Positions 10,901 to 22,391 of a stretch of DNA of 64,000 nucleotides are shown in pieces (positions within the stretch are counted from its first letter, which is position 1; each line of letters opens with the position of its first letter). The stretch covers positions 1-64,000 of the forward strand of contig JAANMP010000008.1 of the NCBI GenBank assembly GCA_011250595.1, written 5' to 3'. The stretch comes from Bacillus sp. MM2020_1. GTDB lineage: Bacteria; Bacillota; Bacilli; Bacillales; Cytobacillaceae. Below the pieces are notes generated by a model. It saw nothing but the letters and a program-made list of their open reading frames with translations, searched no databases and was not told the DNA's origin. The translations under genes were made by a program, and so were the position numbers.

Positions 10901-12303
10901 TGATGCGGATTGGCAAAGGATTCGAAACGGTCAATGATTTCCCCGTCATGTATCTTAACAGCTGCAAGCTCAATAATTGAATTATACACAGCTGAGAGCC
11001 CCGTCGTTTCAACGTCAAATACAACATAAGTATCCTCTGCAAGCAAACGGTGTGTGTCATTATAAGCTATCGGCACCCCATCATCCACCAAATTCACTTC
11101 AACGCCATAGAGAATTTTTATATTATTTTTCTTCCCAGCACCATAAGCTTCAGGAAAGGATTGCGCAACTGCGTGATCGGTTACCGCTATCGCTTTATGT
11201 CCCCACTTACTCGCCTGGGTAATCAGTGCGCTTACAGGTGTTACAGCATCCATTTGACTCATTGGTGTATGAAGATGGAGTTCTACTCGTTTTTCATCTT
11301 CGGATGCCGTATCCTTCCGGGCAGCAGGCTTGATTTCATTAATATCATTACAAATCATCACGAGATCACGGACAAAGGTATCATTCTGAATACTGCCTCG
11401 AACCTTTACCCACATTCCTTTTTTGACAAGCTGGAAAAGGGCCGCATCCTCTTTATCTCGTGAAAACATTTTTACCATGATTGAACTAGTGTAATCAGTA
11501 ACTTTGAAGGTCAACAGTGAACGGCCACTCCTGAGCTCGCGTATCTCAGCGTCAAAGATATAGCCTTCGACTGCGACTCTTCTTTCTTCATCGACAATAT
11601 CAATCAGGCTGCGGAAGTCGTTATTATCCTTTATGGTTAGACCAATCGTAAGTGGTCCAGATGGCAATTCACCGGAAGCTTGATCTTTTTCAGCTTCTTT
11701 TTTCTGCAATTCCACCATTGCTTGAAGTCCACGTTCTTGGTCTTCCTTTTGCTTGGCAAGTAAAAATTGTTGGTATTCCTCATTTTCCTCTACATTTTTC
11801 AATTCTGTCTCGATTGCTAAATTGGGAAATCCAAACGATTGATATATCTTAGAAATCGTCTCGGCATATTTACGCTTTAATGCTAGCCCTTCTGTATCGT
11901 TACGAACAGAAACAGTAAGCTTATTTCCGTTCACTTCGGGAAGTTGTTCATGTAATAGCTTTAAAAGCGGCGGAGCAATTCCATCAATTTGCTGAATGCT
12001 ATAACTCCAATAATCTCGTATTAATTCTGGGGAAATGGTTTGATTTGTCACATTGATATGGTATGAAACCGTTGCTATGCTGGAAAATGCCCGTTCGAGC
12101 TGTGTCGAAAACAGAACATAAACATTATAAGGAAGGATATTTTCAAATAAAAATTGAAAATGCCACTTTCTATTCTTTTTCTCAACTAATAACCTATCTA
12201 TTTGCGCATTGTTGAAATGCACTACTACAGCATCCTCAATCAATTGCATCTGCTGGAGCAAGAGTTGGAATCGCTCTTTTTTGCCTATGGCATCTTCGCT
12301 CAT
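7978..12303 (-). CDS. polC: DNA polymerase III alpha subunit, PolC type
   Basis: The essential replicative polymerase of low-GC Gram-positives, with built-in proofreading. The order is an N-terminal domain, an OB-fold (about 240-325), a PHP domain starting with [11 protein letters not shown] (about 343) that is interrupted by a DnaQ-like 3'-5' exonuclease (DVETTGL, about 430-436), then a Cys4 zinc site (CPTC...CPEC), the polymerase palm and fingers ([10 protein letters not shown]), and the HhH region. The length is 1441 residues, the family norm. I chose the ATG at 12301-12303 because it has a GGGAGAG site; an upstream in-frame ATG at 12318 has none. It stands alone between two terminators. 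In B. subtilis, proS precedes polC; here it does not. Confidence 0.97.
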   Translation of the reverse strand: MSEDAIGKKERFQLLLQQMQLIEDAVVVHFNNAQIDRLLVEKKNRKWHFQFLFENILPYNVYVLFSTQLERAFSSIATVSYHINVTNQTISPELIRDYWSYSIQQIDGIAPPLLKLLHEQLPEVNGNKLTVSVRNDTEGLALKRKYAETISKIYQSFGFPNLAIETELKNVEENEEYQQFLLAKQKEDQERGLQAMVELQKKEAEKDQASGELPSGPLTIGLTIKDNNDFRSLIDIVDEERRVAVEGYIFDAEIRELRSGRSLLTFKVTDYTSSIMVKMFSRDKEDAALFQLVKKGMWVKVRGSIQNDTFVRDLVMICNDINEIKPAARKDTASEDEKRVELHLHTPMSQMDAVTPVSALITQASKWGHKAIAVTDHAVAQSFPEAYGAGKKNNIKILYGVEVNLVDDGVPIAYNDTHRLLAEDTYVVFDVETTGLSAVYNSIIELAAVKIHDGEIIDRFESFANPHHRLSATTINLTGITDDMVQTAPEIEEVLRNFREWAGDSILVAHNASFDMGFLNVGYKKIGFDRAKNPVIDTLELGRFLYPEMKNHRLNTLTKKFDIELTQHHRAIYDAEATGYLLLKMLKDALEKEIEYHDQFNHNMGKGNAYQRARPYHCTLLAQTQAGLKNLFKLVSISHIEYFYRVPRLPRSVLQKYREGILVGSGCSKGEVFEGMMQKSPEEVEAHAGFYDYIEVMPKEVNAPLIEMELVSDEKAMEDIIAKIVSLGDKLGLPVVATGNVHYLNENDKIYRKILINSQGGANPLNRHQLPDVHFRTTNEMLDAFSFLGKEKAKEIVVTNTNKIADMIEVIKPIKDDLYTPKIEGADEEMREMSYSMARRIYGDTLPEIVEARLEKELKSIIGHGFAVIYLISHKLVKKSLDDGYLVGSRGSVGSSLVATMTEITEVNPLPPHYVCPTCKHSEFFNDGSVGSGFDLPDKDCPECGGKYHKDGHDIPFETFLGFKGDKVPDIDLNFSGEYQPRAHNYTKVLFGEEYVFRAGTIGTVADKTAFGYVKAYQQDNNLQLRGAEIDRLASGCTGVKRTTGQHPGGIIVIPDYMDVYDFSPIQFPADDRNSEWKTTHFDFHSIHDNVLKLDILGHDDPTVIRMLQDLSGMDPKTIPTDDPEVMKIFSKTESLGVTEQQIMCKTGTLGIPEFGTRFVRQMLEDTKPTTFSELVQISGLSHGTDVWLGNAQELIHNKTCNLSEVIGCRDDIMVYLIYQGLDPSFAFKIMESVRKGKGLSEEMEAEMRKNEVPEWYIDSCKKIKYMFPKAHAAAYVLMAVRIAYFKVHLPLLYYAAYFTVRAEDFDIEAMSRGSESIRAKIEEINAKGLEASNKEKNLLTVLELSLEMTERGFVFQNYDLYKSSASEFTIEGNTLIPPFNSIPGLGTNAAYNIVKARESGEFLSKEDLQQRGKVSKTILEFLDKQGCLAALPEQNQLSLF

Positions 12304-12355
12304 CGTTCTCTCTCCCATCTATAAAAAATTACTATTTTTATCTCATCAAAAAATA

Positions 12356-12364
12356 ATTATATCA
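12356..12364 (-). promoter_or_regulatory. Extended -10 promoter for polC
   Basis: The minus strand reads TGATATAAT at 12356-12364, a perfect TATAAT hexamer with a TG extension, about 50 bases before the polC start. The -35 region is poor, as is common for extended -10 promoters. Confidence 0.6.
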
Positions 12365-12397
12365 TATGGCACGAGATGAATCGGTTTTATTTTTTTC

Positions 12398-12430
12398 CAA
12401 AATAAGGCCCCCGTTTCAATTAACAGGGGC
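12398..12430 (-). terminator. Terminator after rseP
   Basis: A 9-bp stem (12407-12415 with 12422-12430, one wobble pair) with a 6-base loop lies 16 bases past the rseP stop codon. The U-tract is modest (CUUAUUUU). It separates the frr/uppS-rseP operon from polC. Confidence 0.8.
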
Positions 12431-12446
12431 GATAAAAATTCCAATA

Positions 12447-13706
12447 TTACAAGAAAAACCTTTGAATATCATTCCATGTTACCACAAGCATGAGCAGCAT
12501 CAAGAGCGCGAATCCAATAAAATGAACCATACCTTCTTTTTGACGGTCAATTGGCTTGCCTCTAACAGCCTCGACAGCAAAAAACATCAATCTTCCACCG
12601 TCTAGAGCGGGAATAGGTAATAAGTTCATAATACCTAAGTTAATGCTTAAAATCCCTGCCCATTTCATTAAATAATAAATTCCCGATTTAGCAACGGAAT
12701 CTGTTGCTTGGTAAATACCAACTGGTCCTGAGAGTGCATCAATTGAAAATTGACCTGTAACTAATTTACCCACCATTACAAAAATCTGCTTCGTCCAGAA
12801 ATAAGTTTCTGTGAAGCCTGCCTTAACAGCTTGAATTGGTGACTTTTCGACAGGACTATAAACACCGATCAGCCCAATTTTCTTTCCTTCTACCGTTTTT
12901 TCAATTGGGGTTACCGTGATATCTAAATCCTTTTTGTCACGGAGAATCGAAAAATCTAGTTTCTCATTTGGATTTTTCCGAATGACCTCGACAACATCAG
13001 ACCAACTAGAAATTTCTGATCCATTGATTGTCTGGATAAGATCACCTTTTTTAAGTCCCGCAGTCATTGCGGCCCCGTCAGGTGTTATTTCACCTAATTT
13101 AGGTTCATTCGTAGGTACACCCTGTAAAAAGGCAATAATAATAAATACAAAGAACGCAAGGACAAAATTCATCATCGGACCGGCAAAAATAGCCATCGTT
13201 CTTTGTCCCAATGTTTTTGATCCGAATTGACGGTCAATTGGAGCAATCTGGGATTCTGTCCCATTTTCAACAATGACAGCTTTTGAATCAATCTTAAAGG
13301 TTTTTAACACTTCATCTTCATCGTCAGGAAATCCTTTAATAATTAAATCCTTTTCGATATCCGCATATTCCACTTCAACAATCCGACAGTTTGGAAACTT
13401 CTCTTTATTATTTAAGATGATTTTATTTACTGTTTCATCCTTATCCAATACCAAGCCAATTCGATGCCCAGGCTTTATTTCAATCATTTCCGGGTCTTCG
13501 CCAGCCATGCGGACAAATCCTCCGATCGGCAGTAACCGAATCGTGTAGGTTGTTTCCGCTCTTTTATGGGAAAATACTTTTGGGCCAAAACCAATGGCAA
13601 ATTCACGGCATAAAATACCAGCCCTTTTTGCGAAAATCAAATGACCTAATTCATGAAAGAATACGAGTGCGCCAAAAATCACAATAAAGGCAATAACTGT
13701 AGTCAA
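12447..13706 (-). CDS. rseP: Site-2 membrane metalloprotease RseP/RasP
   Basis: An intramembrane zinc protease that cuts anti-sigma factors and remnant signal peptides. The first membrane helix carries HELGH (residues 18-22), a PDZ domain spans about 185-270, and the C-terminal helices contain LLPIPALDGGRL with the third metal ligand. At 419 residues it is normal length. The start codon is TTG (13704-13706) with AAAGGTGG upstream. It is the last gene of the uppS-cdsA-dxr-rseP cluster. In B. subtilis proS follows it directly; that gene is absent here. Confidence 0.96.
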   Translation of the reverse strand: MTTVIAFIVIFGALVFFHELGHLIFAKRAGILCREFAIGFGPKVFSHKRAETTYTIRLLPIGGFVRMAGEDPEMIEIKPGHRIGLVLDKDETVNKIILNNKEKFPNCRIVEVEYADIEKDLIIKGFPDDEDEVLKTFKIDSKAVIVENGTESQIAPIDRQFGSKTLGQRTMAIFAGPMMNFVLAFFVFIIIAFLQGVPTNEPKLGEITPDGAAMTAGLKKGDLIQTINGSEISSWSDVVEVIRKNPNEKLDFSILRDKKDLDITVTPIEKTVEGKKIGLIGVYSPVEKSPIQAVKAGFTETYFWTKQIFVMVGKLVTGQFSIDALSGPVGIYQATDSVAKSGIYYLMKWAGILSINLGIMNLLPIPALDGGRLMFFAVEAVRGKPIDRQKEGMVHFIGFALLMLLMLVVTWNDIQRFFL

Positions 13707-13766
13707 AATAAAACCACCTTTTTATCAGGATAAGAGAGATTCTTTTACTTGAGTTTTAAGTTTGTC

Positions 13767-14909
13767 TTAGAGGAGCGAGTGTACATACTCTCTAGTTTCT
13801 TTGTCTATCTCTTGGATTGCAGTAAGGCTTGGATGATTCGTGATTTGATGAGCGGTTAATGCTTTCTCAATCAAATCTTCAATCTGTAAGAATCGAATTT
13901 TCCCTTCTAGAAAAGCTGCCACGGCCACTTCATTAGCCGCATTCAATACGGTTGGCATTGACCCGCCTTTTTTTCCAGCCTCATAAGCAAAATCTAGGCA
14001 TCGGAATCTCGCCATATCCATTTCTTCAAAATGTAATTTTCCGATACTCGCCAAATCCAAACGTTTTGATGAACGCAATGGCAGTCGATCAGGATAGGTG
14101 AGTGCGTATTGGATTGGGACCCTCATATCCGGTGTTCCCAGCTGGGCAATGATACTGCTATCATGAAACTCTACCATTGAATGGATGATGCTCTCTTTAT
14201 GAAGCAGGACATCAATCTTTTCATATGGCATATTGAATAGCCAATGTGCTTCAATGACTTCCAAACCTTTGTTCATCATTGATGCGGAATCAATCGTAAT
14301 TTTTGCCCCCATCGACCAATTAGGATGGTTTAGTGCCTGTTCAACGGTAACATTTTTCAATTCATGCCTGGTGAAATCACGGAAGCTTCCACCTGAAGCA
14401 GTTAAAATTAATCTTTCGATGTTTTTTTCCTTTTCCCCCTGCAAGGCTTGAAAAATGGCAGAATGCTCACTATCGACCGGAAGGAGTGGGACATTATTTT
14501 TTTGGGCGGCCTCCATAACTAAATGACCTGCAGTAACCAATGTTTCTTTATTAGCAATAGCAATTACCTTCCCGCATTCAATCGCTTGTAGAGTTGGATG
14601 TAACCCCACACTTCCAAGCACCGCATTAACAAGAATATCCGCCTTTTCATATACTGCCGTCTCAATAAGTCCTTCCTGACCAAAAGTGAACTTAATAGTA
14701 GGAAACTCTGCTTTTAATGTATTACAGTCATGGTAGTCTTGTACAGAAACTAGCTCTGGCTGAAATTCGACGATCATTTTTCGAGCCAAGTCAATATTTT
14801 TCCCAACAGAAATAGCCGCTATTGTAAATTCAGATGGATGTTCACGGATAATATCTAACGTTTGGGTTCCAATCGATCCTGTTGCACCCAATAAGCTAAT
14901 TGTTTTCAA
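13767..14909 (-). CDS. dxr: 1-deoxy-D-xylulose 5-phosphate reductoisomerase
   Basis: The second enzyme of the MEP isoprenoid pathway, converting DXP to MEP with NADPH. The N-terminal Rossmann motif is [14 protein letters not shown] (about residues 5-18). The metal- and substrate-binding segment [11 protein letters not shown] (about 143-153) and the ASGGSFRD loop are present. It is 380 residues long. The start is TTG (14907-14909) with AGGAGTTGA upstream. It lies between cdsA and rseP, a cluster that supplies lipid carriers and phospholipid precursors to the envelope. Confidence 0.97.
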   Translation of the reverse strand: MKTISLLGATGSIGTQTLDIIREHPSEFTIAAISVGKNIDLARKMIVEFQPELVSVQDYHDCNTLKAEFPTIKFTFGQEGLIETAVYEKADILVNAVLGSVGLHPTLQAIECGKVIAIANKETLVTAGHLVMEAAQKNNVPLLPVDSEHSAIFQALQGEKEKNIERLILTASGGSFRDFTRHELKNVTVEQALNHPNWSMGAKITIDSASMMNKGLEVIEAHWLFNMPYEKIDVLLHKESIIHSMVEFHDSSIIAQLGTPDMRVPIQYALTYPDRLPLRSSKRLDLASIGKLHFEEMDMARFRCLDFAYEAGKKGGSMPTVLNAANEVAVAAFLEGKIRFLQIEDLIEKALTAHQITNHPSLTAIQEIDKETREYVHSLL

Positions 14910-14945
14910 TAAAAAGTCAACTCCTATATGTGAAGCGCACGCGCT

Positions 14946-15740
14946 TTATAACCAAAGGTGAAAGAAATGTAACAAGGGCCATACAAATAAAAGGCTGTCA
15001 AATCGATCTAGAATACCACCATGACCTGGTAAGATGTTACCAGAATCTTTGACATTAAAGTGACGCTTAAATGCCGATTCAACTAGGTCCCCAATTTGTC
15101 CAAAAACGGAAAGTACGACGGTTATTCCCATTAAGGATATAAGTCCAACGTTAATGTTTGAGAAGAGTACAAAGAGCACTGCAATTACAACTGCACAAAC
15201 AACACCGCCTATCGAACCTTCAACGGTCTTATTAGGGCTTATTTCAGGCCACAGCTTAGTTTTACCAAGTGCTTTTCCAATAAAATAAGCACCAGAATCC
15301 GTTGCCCACATTATAAATAAAGAATACAAAATATAGACAAGGCCTCCATCCTGCCTCGTTTCAAAGAAAAAGTAAAAGCCAATACCTACATAAATGGCTG
15401 ATAGAATCGAAAATGAAACGTCTTCAAATGTATATTGATTTTTGGTTATTACCGTGAAAGTTAATAGCAAAAGAATTAATGCTATACATATCTCTATTTT
15501 TGAATAATAAAAGGACGCTAAAATATGATGATACTCTGCAGGGAAAAGAAGCACCCAGAGAAATAAAAGTGCTAACACACCATGGACTGAAAAAATAGTT
15601 AATTTTTTCATTTTTAATAACTCATACAAACCTATCGTCGCTAAAAAATAGGTTAAGATTACCAGCGGAAGTCCACCATAATAGACTATGGGTAAAAATA
15701 GTGCAGCTGCAATGACTGCTGTTATGATTCTTTGCTTCAT
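14946..15740 (-). CDS. cdsA: Phosphatidate cytidylyltransferase CdsA
   Basis: An integral membrane enzyme that makes CDP-diacylglycerol from phosphatidic acid and CTP. It has about eight hydrophobic segments over 264 residues, and the C-terminal signature KRHFNVKDSGNILPGHGGILDRFDS (roughly residues 221-245, given here in part) is the family pattern S-x-x-K-R-x(n)-D-x-G-x-x-x-P-G-H-G-G-x-x-D-R. It follows uppS by 24 bases. Confidence 0.97.
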   Translation of the reverse strand: MKQRIITAVIAAALFLPIVYYGGLPLVILTYFLATIGLYELLKMKKLTIFSVHGVLALLFLWVLLFPAEYHHILASFYYSKIEICIALILLLLTFTVITKNQYTFEDVSFSILSAIYVGIGFYFFFETRQDGGLVYILYSLFIMWATDSGAYFIGKALGKTKLWPEISPNKTVEGSIGGVVCAVVIAVLFVLFSNINVGLISLMGITVVLSVFGQIGDLVESAFKRHFNVKDSGNILPGHGGILDRFDSLLFVWPLLHFFHLWL

Positions 15741-15764
15741 TAATTTTTCAACACCTTTGTTGTT

Positions 15765-16541
15765 CTATATGCCACCAAATCGACGCTGGCGTTTCTGGAA
15801 CGTTTCAATTGCTTCAAGTAAATGTTCTTCATTAAAATCCGGCCACAAGACATCAGTAAACCAGAACTCTGAGTAGGCCAATTGCCAGAGCATAAAGTTA
15901 CTTAAGCGGATTTCACCACTCGTGCGGATTAACAGGTCCGGGTCGGTAAAATCAGCTGTCATTAAGTAGGAAGAAAAGACTTTTTCGTCTAAGTCTGTCT
16001 CCTTCAGTTTACCACTTTTGCAATCATTTAAGACTTGCTTCACACCATCGAGAATTTCAGCTCTGCTCCCGTAATTTAGTGCAAAGTTTAAGACTAAACC
16101 ATCATTATTTTTTGTGTCCTCTATAGCTTTTTCTATTGCACGCAGTGTATGTACAGGAAGTTGATTTTTATAACCCATCATTTTGACTTGAACATTTTCT
16201 TTAATTAAATCCGGCAAAAATGTACCTAAAAATTCGTCAGGCAGACTCATGATATATTCAACTTCATTTTTTGGTCTTTTCCAGTTCTCAGTTGAAAAAG
16301 CATACAAGGTTAAGGTTTTTATCCCGAGTTCACTTGCTAACTTCGTTGTTTTTCGAACAACTTTCATTCCCTCGTGATGACCAGCAATACGTGGTAATGC
16401 CCGTTTCTTAGCCCATCGTCCGTTGCCATCCATAATAATCGCCACATGCTCAGGAATAGGCGATTTTTTTATATCATCTATTTTATTTCGGAGTGTGGAA
16501 GTGTTATTTCGGTTCTTCCCAAGCCTTAATTTATTAAACAT
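15765..16541 (-). CDS. uppS: Undecaprenyl diphosphate synthase
   Basis: Condenses isopentenyl diphosphate onto farnesyl diphosphate to give the C55 cis-prenyl carrier used for cell wall synthesis. The P-loop-like motif IIMDGNGRWAKKR with catalytic Asp38 and the RTSGEIRLSNFM segment are diagnostic. It is 258 residues long, with a basic N-terminal extension of about 28 residues. A strong GGAGGAG site precedes the ATG. It is first in the uppS-cdsA-dxr-rseP operon, after the frr terminator. Confidence 0.97.
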   Translation of the reverse strand: MFNKLRLGKNRNNTSTLRNKIDDIKKSPIPEHVAIIMDGNGRWAKKRALPRIAGHHEGMKVVRKTTKLASELGIKTLTLYAFSTENWKRPKNEVEYIMSLPDEFLGTFLPDLIKENVQVKMMGYKNQLPVHTLRAIEKAIEDTKNNDGLVLNFALNYGSRAEILDGVKQVLNDCKSGKLKETDLDEKVFSSYLMTADFTDPDLLIRTSGEIRLSNFMLWQLAYSEFWFTDVLWPDFNEEHLLEAIETFQKRQRRFGGI

Positions 16542-16652
16542 AACATTGCTCCTCCATTTAATTAATCATTTCCTCCGAAAATAAATCATCTATCAAATCC
16601 ATTGAAGCATGTGTGTTGTTATGTAATGGACATTTCGGGGTAGCATGTTTTT

Positions 16653-16661
16653 ATCATACCA
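16653..16661 (-). promoter_or_regulatory. Extended -10 promoter for uppS
   Basis: TGGTATGAT on the minus strand (hexamer 16653-16658) lies about 110 bases upstream of uppS and downstream of the frr terminator. The -35 region is weak. The rest of the 272-base gap (16542-16813) is AT-rich with no gene. Confidence 0.5.
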
Positions 16662-16774
16662 AAAAAGCAAAAAGATATCTCTAATAATTAACTTATGTAA
16701 AATAGCAGGAATTAAGAATTATATTCAGACAACTTTCAGGGGACAATTAAAATTCTTAAAATTACTAATAAAAT

Positions 16775-16801
16775 AGTGAAAAACCCCCTAAAAAGAGGGT
16801 T
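16775..16801 (-). terminator. Terminator after frr
   Basis: A 7-bp stem (16782-16788 with 16795-16801) with an A/U loop is followed by a short U run. It starts 12 bases after the frr stop codon. Confidence 0.75.
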
Positions 16802-16813
16802 CTTATTTAATAA

Positions 16814-17371
16814 TTAAACTTCCAAAATTTCCTTTTCTTTATCTTTAGTGATTTGATCAATTTTGCTAATATATTCGTCGGTTAGTTTTTGCATATCTTC
16901 TGAATGTCCGCGAAGACCATCTTCTGTAATTTCACCATTCTTCTCGAGCTTCTTTAATTCGTCATTCCCATCTCGACGAATATTACGGATCGCTACTTTG
17001 GCTTCTTCTGATTCCTTTTTGACTAATTTCACTAACTCCTTGCGGCGCTCCTCAGTCAACTGTGGAATTGAAAGGCGGATTACCATCCCGTCATTGGTCG
17101 GATTTAAACCTAAATCAGATTTCAGAATTGCTTTTTCAATATCCCCAAGCGTTGATTTATCATATGGTTGAATAACAATAAGCCTTGCTTCAGGTGTTGA
17201 AATACCAGCCATTTGATTGACAGGAGTCGGAGCACCATAGTAATCAATTGTAATTCTGTCCAACAACGAAGCACTCGCTCTTCCCGCTCGGATGCTGGCA
17301 AGCTCACGTGAATATGACTGAATCGCTTTTGTCATACGTTCTTTAATGGTAGAAATGACCTGTTTTGGCAT
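16814..17371 (-). CDS. frr: Ribosome recycling factor
   Basis: Splits post-termination ribosomes together with EF-G. The 185-residue all-helical/beta two-domain protein has the family hallmarks [13 protein letters not shown] (about 28-40), the [10 protein letters not shown] hinge strand and the [13 protein letters not shown] segment. Its ATG shares one base with the pyrH stop codon (TAATG), so translation is coupled. A GAGGGGG site lies in the pyrH end. Confidence 0.98.
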   Translation of the reverse strand: MPKQVISTIKERMTKAIQSYSRELASIRAGRASASLLDRITIDYYGAPTPVNQMAGISTPEARLIVIQPYDKSTLGDIEKAILKSDLGLNPTNDGMVIRLSIPQLTEERRKELVKLVKKESEEAKVAIRNIRRDGNDELKKLEKNGEITEDGLRGHSEDMQKLTDEYISKIDQITKDKEKEILEV

Positions 17372-18096
17372 TAATGTTTCCCCCTCACAATTGTTCCTAT
17401 TTTCTCTCCCATAACTGCTCGTTTAATATTACCCTGTTCCATGATCGAGAACACAATCAATGGTATATCATTGTCCATACATAAAGAGGAAGCAGTAGAG
17501 TCCATGACTGCTAATCCTTCTTTAAGAACATCTAAGAATGACAAATCTTCATATTTTGTAGCAGTTGCATCTATTCGAGGGTCTGCAGAATATACTCCGT
17601 CAACATTATTTTTCGCCATTAAGATGACTTCAGCATCGATTTCTGCTGCACGTAGTGCTGCTGTTGTATCCGTTGAAAAATATGGATTCCCTGTACCCGC
17701 CGCAAAAATAACTACACGGTTTTTCTCTAAATGCCTAATTGCACGTCGTCTAATATAAGGCTCTGCTACCTGGCGCATTTCAATAGAAGTTTGCACCCGT
17801 GATTCAATCCCTAAGTGTTCCAAACTGTCTTGCAGTGCTAATGAATTCATAACCGTTGCAAGCATCCCCATATAATCAGCTGTTGCCCGGTCCATCCCCA
17901 TTTCACTGCCTATTTTACCGCGCCAAATGTTACCGCCGCCAACAACGACAGCTACTTCTACACCAAGCTCTGCGATTTCCTTTACCTGAATAGCAATCGA
18001 TTTGATTACAGAAGGTTTAATTCCAAAGCTTGATTCACCTGCAAGTGCTTCTCCGCTCAACTTTAATACCACGCGTTTGTACTTAGGACCGCTCAT
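17371..18096 (-). CDS. pyrH: UMP kinase
   Basis: Phosphorylates UMP to UDP, feeding pyrimidine nucleotides; it is a hexameric amino-acid-kinase-fold enzyme regulated by GTP and UTP. The motifs [10 protein letters not shown] (start) and VGGGNIWRG are clear, as is the [12 protein letters not shown] loop. The frame extends to an ATG at 18108, but that codon lies within the GGAGG site, so the second ATG (18094-18096) is the start, giving 241 residues. It follows the tsf terminator closely (33 bases), so it depends on read-through or on a promoter I do not see. Confidence 0.96.
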   Translation of the reverse strand: MSGPKYKRVVLKLSGEALAGESSFGIKPSVIKSIAIQVKEIAELGVEVAVVVGGGNIWRGKIGSEMGMDRATADYMGMLATVMNSLALQDSLEHLGIESRVQTSIEMRQVAEPYIRRRAIRHLEKNRVVIFAAGTGNPYFSTDTTAALRAAEIDAEVILMAKNNVDGVYSADPRIDATATKYEDLSFLDVLKEGLAVMDSTASSLCMDNDIPLIVFSIMEQGNIKRAVMGEKIGTIVRGKH

Positions 18097-18128
18097 ATAA
18101 ACCTCCATTTATGTAAGTAATTCTTTTT

Positions 18129-18153
18129 AAAAAAGGGAACACACCGTGTCCCC
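18129..18153 (-). terminator. Terminator after tsf
   Basis: An 8-bp stem (18135-18142 with 18146-18153; one wobble) is followed by an uninterrupted U run at 18129-18134. It lies between tsf and pyrH, separating rpsB-tsf from pyrH-frr. Confidence 0.85.
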
Positions 18154-18221
18154 TATTTAAAAACTTATTTCATTAACATTCCCTTAAAACTAATTATTTT
18201 AAGCTCAAGAATAGTTATTAA

Positions 18222-19103
18222 TTATTTTTTAATTTGATTCATTACTTCTTCAGCAAAGTTGTCTTCGCGTTTTTCGATACCTTCTCCTACTTCGTAACGA
18301 ACGAATTCACGGATCGTAGCACCTTTAGATTCAACAAATTGACGTACTTTTTGATCAGGGTTTTTAACGAAAGTTTGATCAAGTACACAAACATCTTCAA
18401 AATATTTTCCAAGACGGCCTTCAACCATTTTTTCAACGATTTTTGCAGGCTTGCCTTCGTTAAGAGCTTGTTGTGTTAATACTTGACGCTCATGCTCCAC
18501 TTCTTCTTGAGAAACTTCGTCACGTGAAACATATTTTGGCTTAAGTGCAGCAATATGCATTGAAACATCTTTTGCAGCGTCAGTTTCTGTTGTACCTTCA
18601 AGAACCGATAATACAGAAATGCGTCCACCCATATGAATGTAAGCACCAAATGCATCATTGTCTGTTTTTGATAATACTGTAAAACGACGAAGTGTTAATT
18701 TTTCACCAATCTTTGCAATAGAAGCATTGATATGGTCTGCTACAGTAGCACCATTTTCCATTGTTTGAGCGGATGCTTCTTCAACAGATGCCGGCTTGTT
18801 GTTTAGAAGATGTGCAGCTAAATCTTTAACAAGTGCTTGGAAAGCTTCGTTTTTCGCAACAAAGTCAGTTTCAGAGTTTACTTCTAGGATAACTGCATCG
18901 TTTCCTTCAGTTACAACATAAGTTAAACCTTCTGCAGCGATACGGTCGCCTTTCTTAGCAGCAGATGCAATCCCTTTTTCGCGTAAGAAATCAATTGCTT
19001 TTTCCATATCCCCATCAGTTTCAGTAAGTGCCTTTTTGCAATCTAACATACCAGCACCAGTTTTTTCACGTAATTCTTTTACCATTTGAGCAGTAATTGC
19101 CAT
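18222..19103 (-). CDS. tsf: Translation elongation factor Ts
   Basis: Guanine nucleotide exchange factor for EF-Tu. The N-terminal UBA-like domain ([16 protein letters not shown]) is followed by the [16 protein letters not shown] motif (about residues 72-86) that inserts into EF-Tu, then the two core subdomains. At 293 residues it is the full-length Bacillus form. It sits downstream of rpsB in the conserved pair, with a terminator-like hairpin in the gap. Confidence 0.98.
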   Translation of the reverse strand: MAITAQMVKELREKTGAGMLDCKKALTETDGDMEKAIDFLREKGIASAAKKGDRIAAEGLTYVVTEGNDAVILEVNSETDFVAKNEAFQALVKDLAAHLLNNKPASVEEASAQTMENGATVADHINASIAKIGEKLTLRRFTVLSKTDNDAFGAYIHMGGRISVLSVLEGTTETDAAKDVSMHIAALKPKYVSRDEVSQEEVEHERQVLTQQALNEGKPAKIVEKMVEGRLGKYFEDVCVLDQTFVKNPDQKVRQFVESKGATIREFVRYEVGEGIEKREDNFAEEVMNQIKK

Positions 19104-19186
19104 AATGTAAATTCCTCCTTTATTTTACTATGTATCCATATCTTAGCCAATGACAGCTAATATAAAACTTTTAATAAAAACCTTCT

Positions 19187-19227
19187 TTAAAAAAAGGTGA
19201 TAAAGGGTCTCCCTCTTATCACCTTTT
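19187..19227 (-). terminator. Strong hairpin between rpsB and tsf
   Basis: A long stem of about 12 uninterrupted pairs, continuing after a bulge to a 3-base loop, spans 19191-19227. A run of seven U follows on the minus-strand RNA. It lies immediately after the rpsB stop codon, so it should reduce transcription into tsf, which has an equally good ribosome-binding site. Confidence 0.85.
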
Positions 19228-19234
19228 ATTTTAA

Positions 19235-20084
<850 letters not shown>

Positions 20085-20094
20085 GCATTAGTTT

Positions 20095-20128
20095 AATAAA
20101 AAACAAAATCCCCAGAATACTGGGGATT
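20095..20128 (-). terminator. Terminator after codY
   Basis: A 9-bp perfect stem (20107-20115 with 20120-20128) with a 4-base loop is followed by UUUGUUUUUU. It ends the trmFO-hslV-hslU-codY operon. Confidence 0.92.
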
Positions 20129-20136
20129 AGTTTTTA

Positions 20137-20916
20137 TTAATTTGATCTTAATTTATCCAATTCCATCAGAAACTTATCATTTAAGACCTTAATATATGTT
20201 CCTTTCATACCTAGGGAACGTGATTCAATTACCCCTGCACTTTCAAGCTTTCTCAGTGCGTTAACGATTACAGATCGAGTTATTCCAACACGATCAGCTA
20301 TTTTTGAAGCTACTAATAATCCTTCACGACCATTAAGCTCTTCAAAAATATGCTCGATTGCTTCAAGTTCACTATAAGATAATGAACTAATCGCCATTTG
20401 TACTACCGCTTTGCTTCTAGCTTCTTCTTCGATTTCTTCTGACTTTTCACGTAAAATTTCCATCCCTACAACTGTTGCCCCATATTCCCCAAGAATTAAA
20501 TCATCATCGTGGAATTTTTCTTGTAATCTTGCAAGGATTAAGGTACCAAGACGTTCCCCACCGCCAATAATAGGAACAATCGTAGTTAACCCTTCTTTAA
20601 ATAGTTCTCCATTTTCTACTGGAAAAGCTGTATATTGGCTTTCAATATCAAGGTTTGATGAGGTTACTTGAATATTAAATAAACTATTTGTATATTCCTC
20701 AGGGAATTGACGATCCTCAAACATCTTTTTCATTCTTTCATTTTCAATTTGCTGATAAATTGAAAACCCAAGAAGTTTACCGCGACGGCTAACAATGTAC
20801 ACATTTGCTTCAATTGTTTCACTTAATGTCTCGGACATTTCCTTAAAGTTAACTGGTTTACCTGCCGCCTTTTGCAATAATACGTTAATCCTTCTAGTTT
20901 TTGTAAGTAAATCCAT
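20137..20916 (-). CDS. codY: GTP-sensing global transcription regulator CodY
   Basis: Represses or activates hundreds of stationary-phase, amino-acid and virulence-type genes in response to GTP and branched-chain amino acids. The N-terminal GAF-like ligand domain (1-155) leads to the linker [20 protein letters not shown] (about 149-168) and the C-terminal winged HTH ([22 protein letters not shown], about 203-224; given in part). The 259-residue length is identical to B. subtilis. The start is the ATG at 20914-20916: the frame reaches a TTG at 20943, but AGGAGGAAG lies between the two. It overlaps no neighbour and ends the hslVU operon. Confidence 0.98.
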   Translation of the reverse strand: MDLLTKTRRINVLLQKAAGKPVNFKEMSETLSETIEANVYIVSRRGKLLGFSIYQQIENERMKKMFEDRQFPEEYTNSLFNIQVTSSNLDIESQYTAFPVENGELFKEGLTTIVPIIGGGERLGTLILARLQEKFHDDDLILGEYGATVVGMEILREKSEEIEEEARSKAVVQMAISSLSYSELEAIEHIFEELNGREGLLVASKIADRVGITRSVIVNALRKLESAGVIESRSLGMKGTYIKVLNDKFLMELDKLRSN

Positions 20917-20967
20917 CTGTTTCTTCCTCCTAATTAGCTGCAACCATTATTAAATTTTAAATTAATT

Positions 20968-22371
20968 TTATAAGATAAACTGACTTAAATCTTTATTTTT
21001 CGAAATTGCCCCAAGTTTATCGTCTACATATTTTGGAGTAATATCAATCTTCTCCATAGAAATATCCGGAGCTTCAAAAGATAAGTCTTCTAAAAGCTTT
21101 TCGAGAATCGTATGAAGTCGTCTTGCACCAATATTATCTGTGTTTTGATTCACTTCAAACGCAACTTCTGCAATTCTACGAATAGCATCGTCAGAAAATT
21201 CAATTTGTATACCTTCTGTTTCCAATAATGCTTGATATTGTTTAATGAGGGCATTATCTGGTTCGATTAGAATCCGGAAGAAGTCATCCACAGTTAGCTT
21301 AGTCAATTCAACACGAATCGGGAAGCGGCCTTGAAGTTCCGGGATTAAATCTGAAGGTTTCGCCATGTGAAATGCTCCGGCAGCGATAAATAAAACATGG
21401 TCAGTTTTTATTGAACCATATTTGGTCACCACTGTTGACCCTTCCACGATAGGCAGAATATCTCTTTGAACCCCTTCTCTTGATACATCTGCAGAAGAGC
21501 CTCCTGAATTTTTACTAGCAATTTTATCAATTTCATCGATAAAAATAATTCCAGCTTGTTCAGCACGATAAATGGCTTCAGAATTTACTTCATCCATATC
21601 AATAAGCTTAGAAGCTTCTTCATTCGTTAACACCTTGCGAGCTTCACGTACAGTCAATTTACGCTTTTTACGTTTTTTCGGCATAAAGCTGCTTAAAGCA
21701 TCCTGCATATTCATTCCCATTTGCTCAATCCCTGAGCCCTGAAGCATATCAAACATAGATGGTGCCTGCTCATCTACTTCAACCGTAACAATTTCATCCT
21801 CGAGCTGACCAAGTGCTAATTTTTCTTTAACAATTTTCCGTTTTTCAGTAATCGAATAATCTTCCTGATTTGTTTCCGGTTCAGTAGATGTATTCCCTCC
21901 GCCAAATAACATTTCAAGGGGATTTTTATAGTTATTGGCTTTTTTTGCTGATGGAACAAGCAAATCGACTAGCCTGCTATTGGCATTCTCTTCGGCACGT
22001 TCCTTAACATTTTGCATCCGTTCCTCTTTTACTAAGCGAACAGAGGTTTCAGCAAGATCTCTAACCATGGATTCTACATCGCGTCCAACATAGCCAACTT
22101 CAGTAAATTTCGTTGCTTCTACTTTAATAAAAGGGGCACCAACAATTTTGGCAATCCTTCTGGCAATTTCGGTTTTCCCAACCCCAGTCGGACCAATCAT
22201 CAAAATATTTTTGGGGATAACTTCATCCCTAAGCTTCTCGTTCAACAAACCTCTTCTGTAACGATTCCTTAAAGCAACAGCCACTGCTTTCTTAGCATCT
22301 TTTTGTCCAATGATATATTGATCAAGTTTTTCAACAATTTGACGAGGGGTTAAATTTGTTGTTCTTCCCAT
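20968..22371 (-). CDS. hslU: HslU (ClpY) ATPase of the HslVU protease
   Basis: AAA+ unfoldase that feeds proteins to HslV. Walker A is GPTGVGKT (60-67) and Walker B is IIFIDEID (about residues 268-275). The intermediate I-domain lies between them (about 110-240), and sensor-2 arginines are near the C-terminus. The 467 residues end in the HslV-docking tail. It lies 21 bases after hslV. In B. subtilis this gene is clpY, in the codV-clpQ-clpY-codY operon. Confidence 0.98.
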   Translation of the reverse strand: MGRTTNLTPRQIVEKLDQYIIGQKDAKKAVAVALRNRYRRGLLNEKLRDEVIPKNILMIGPTGVGKTEIARRIAKIVGAPFIKVEATKFTEVGYVGRDVESMVRDLAETSVRLVKEERMQNVKERAEENANSRLVDLLVPSAKKANNYKNPLEMLFGGGNTSTEPETNQEDYSITEKRKIVKEKLALGQLEDEIVTVEVDEQAPSMFDMLQGSGIEQMGMNMQDALSSFMPKKRKKRKLTVREARKVLTNEEASKLIDMDEVNSEAIYRAEQAGIIFIDEIDKIASKNSGGSSADVSREGVQRDILPIVEGSTVVTKYGSIKTDHVLFIAAGAFHMAKPSDLIPELQGRFPIRVELTKLTVDDFFRILIEPDNALIKQYQALLETEGIQIEFSDDAIRRIAEVAFEVNQNTDNIGARRLHTILEKLLEDLSFEAPDISMEKIDITPKYVDDKLGAISKNKDLSQFIL

Positions 22372-22391
22372 GATAATTAGTCTCCTTCCGG

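Noticed and set aside
19122..19150. TTGGCT-17-TAAAAT promoter-like sequence before tsf
   Set aside because: The predicted transcription start would fall inside the tsf ribosome-binding site, leaving no usable leader.
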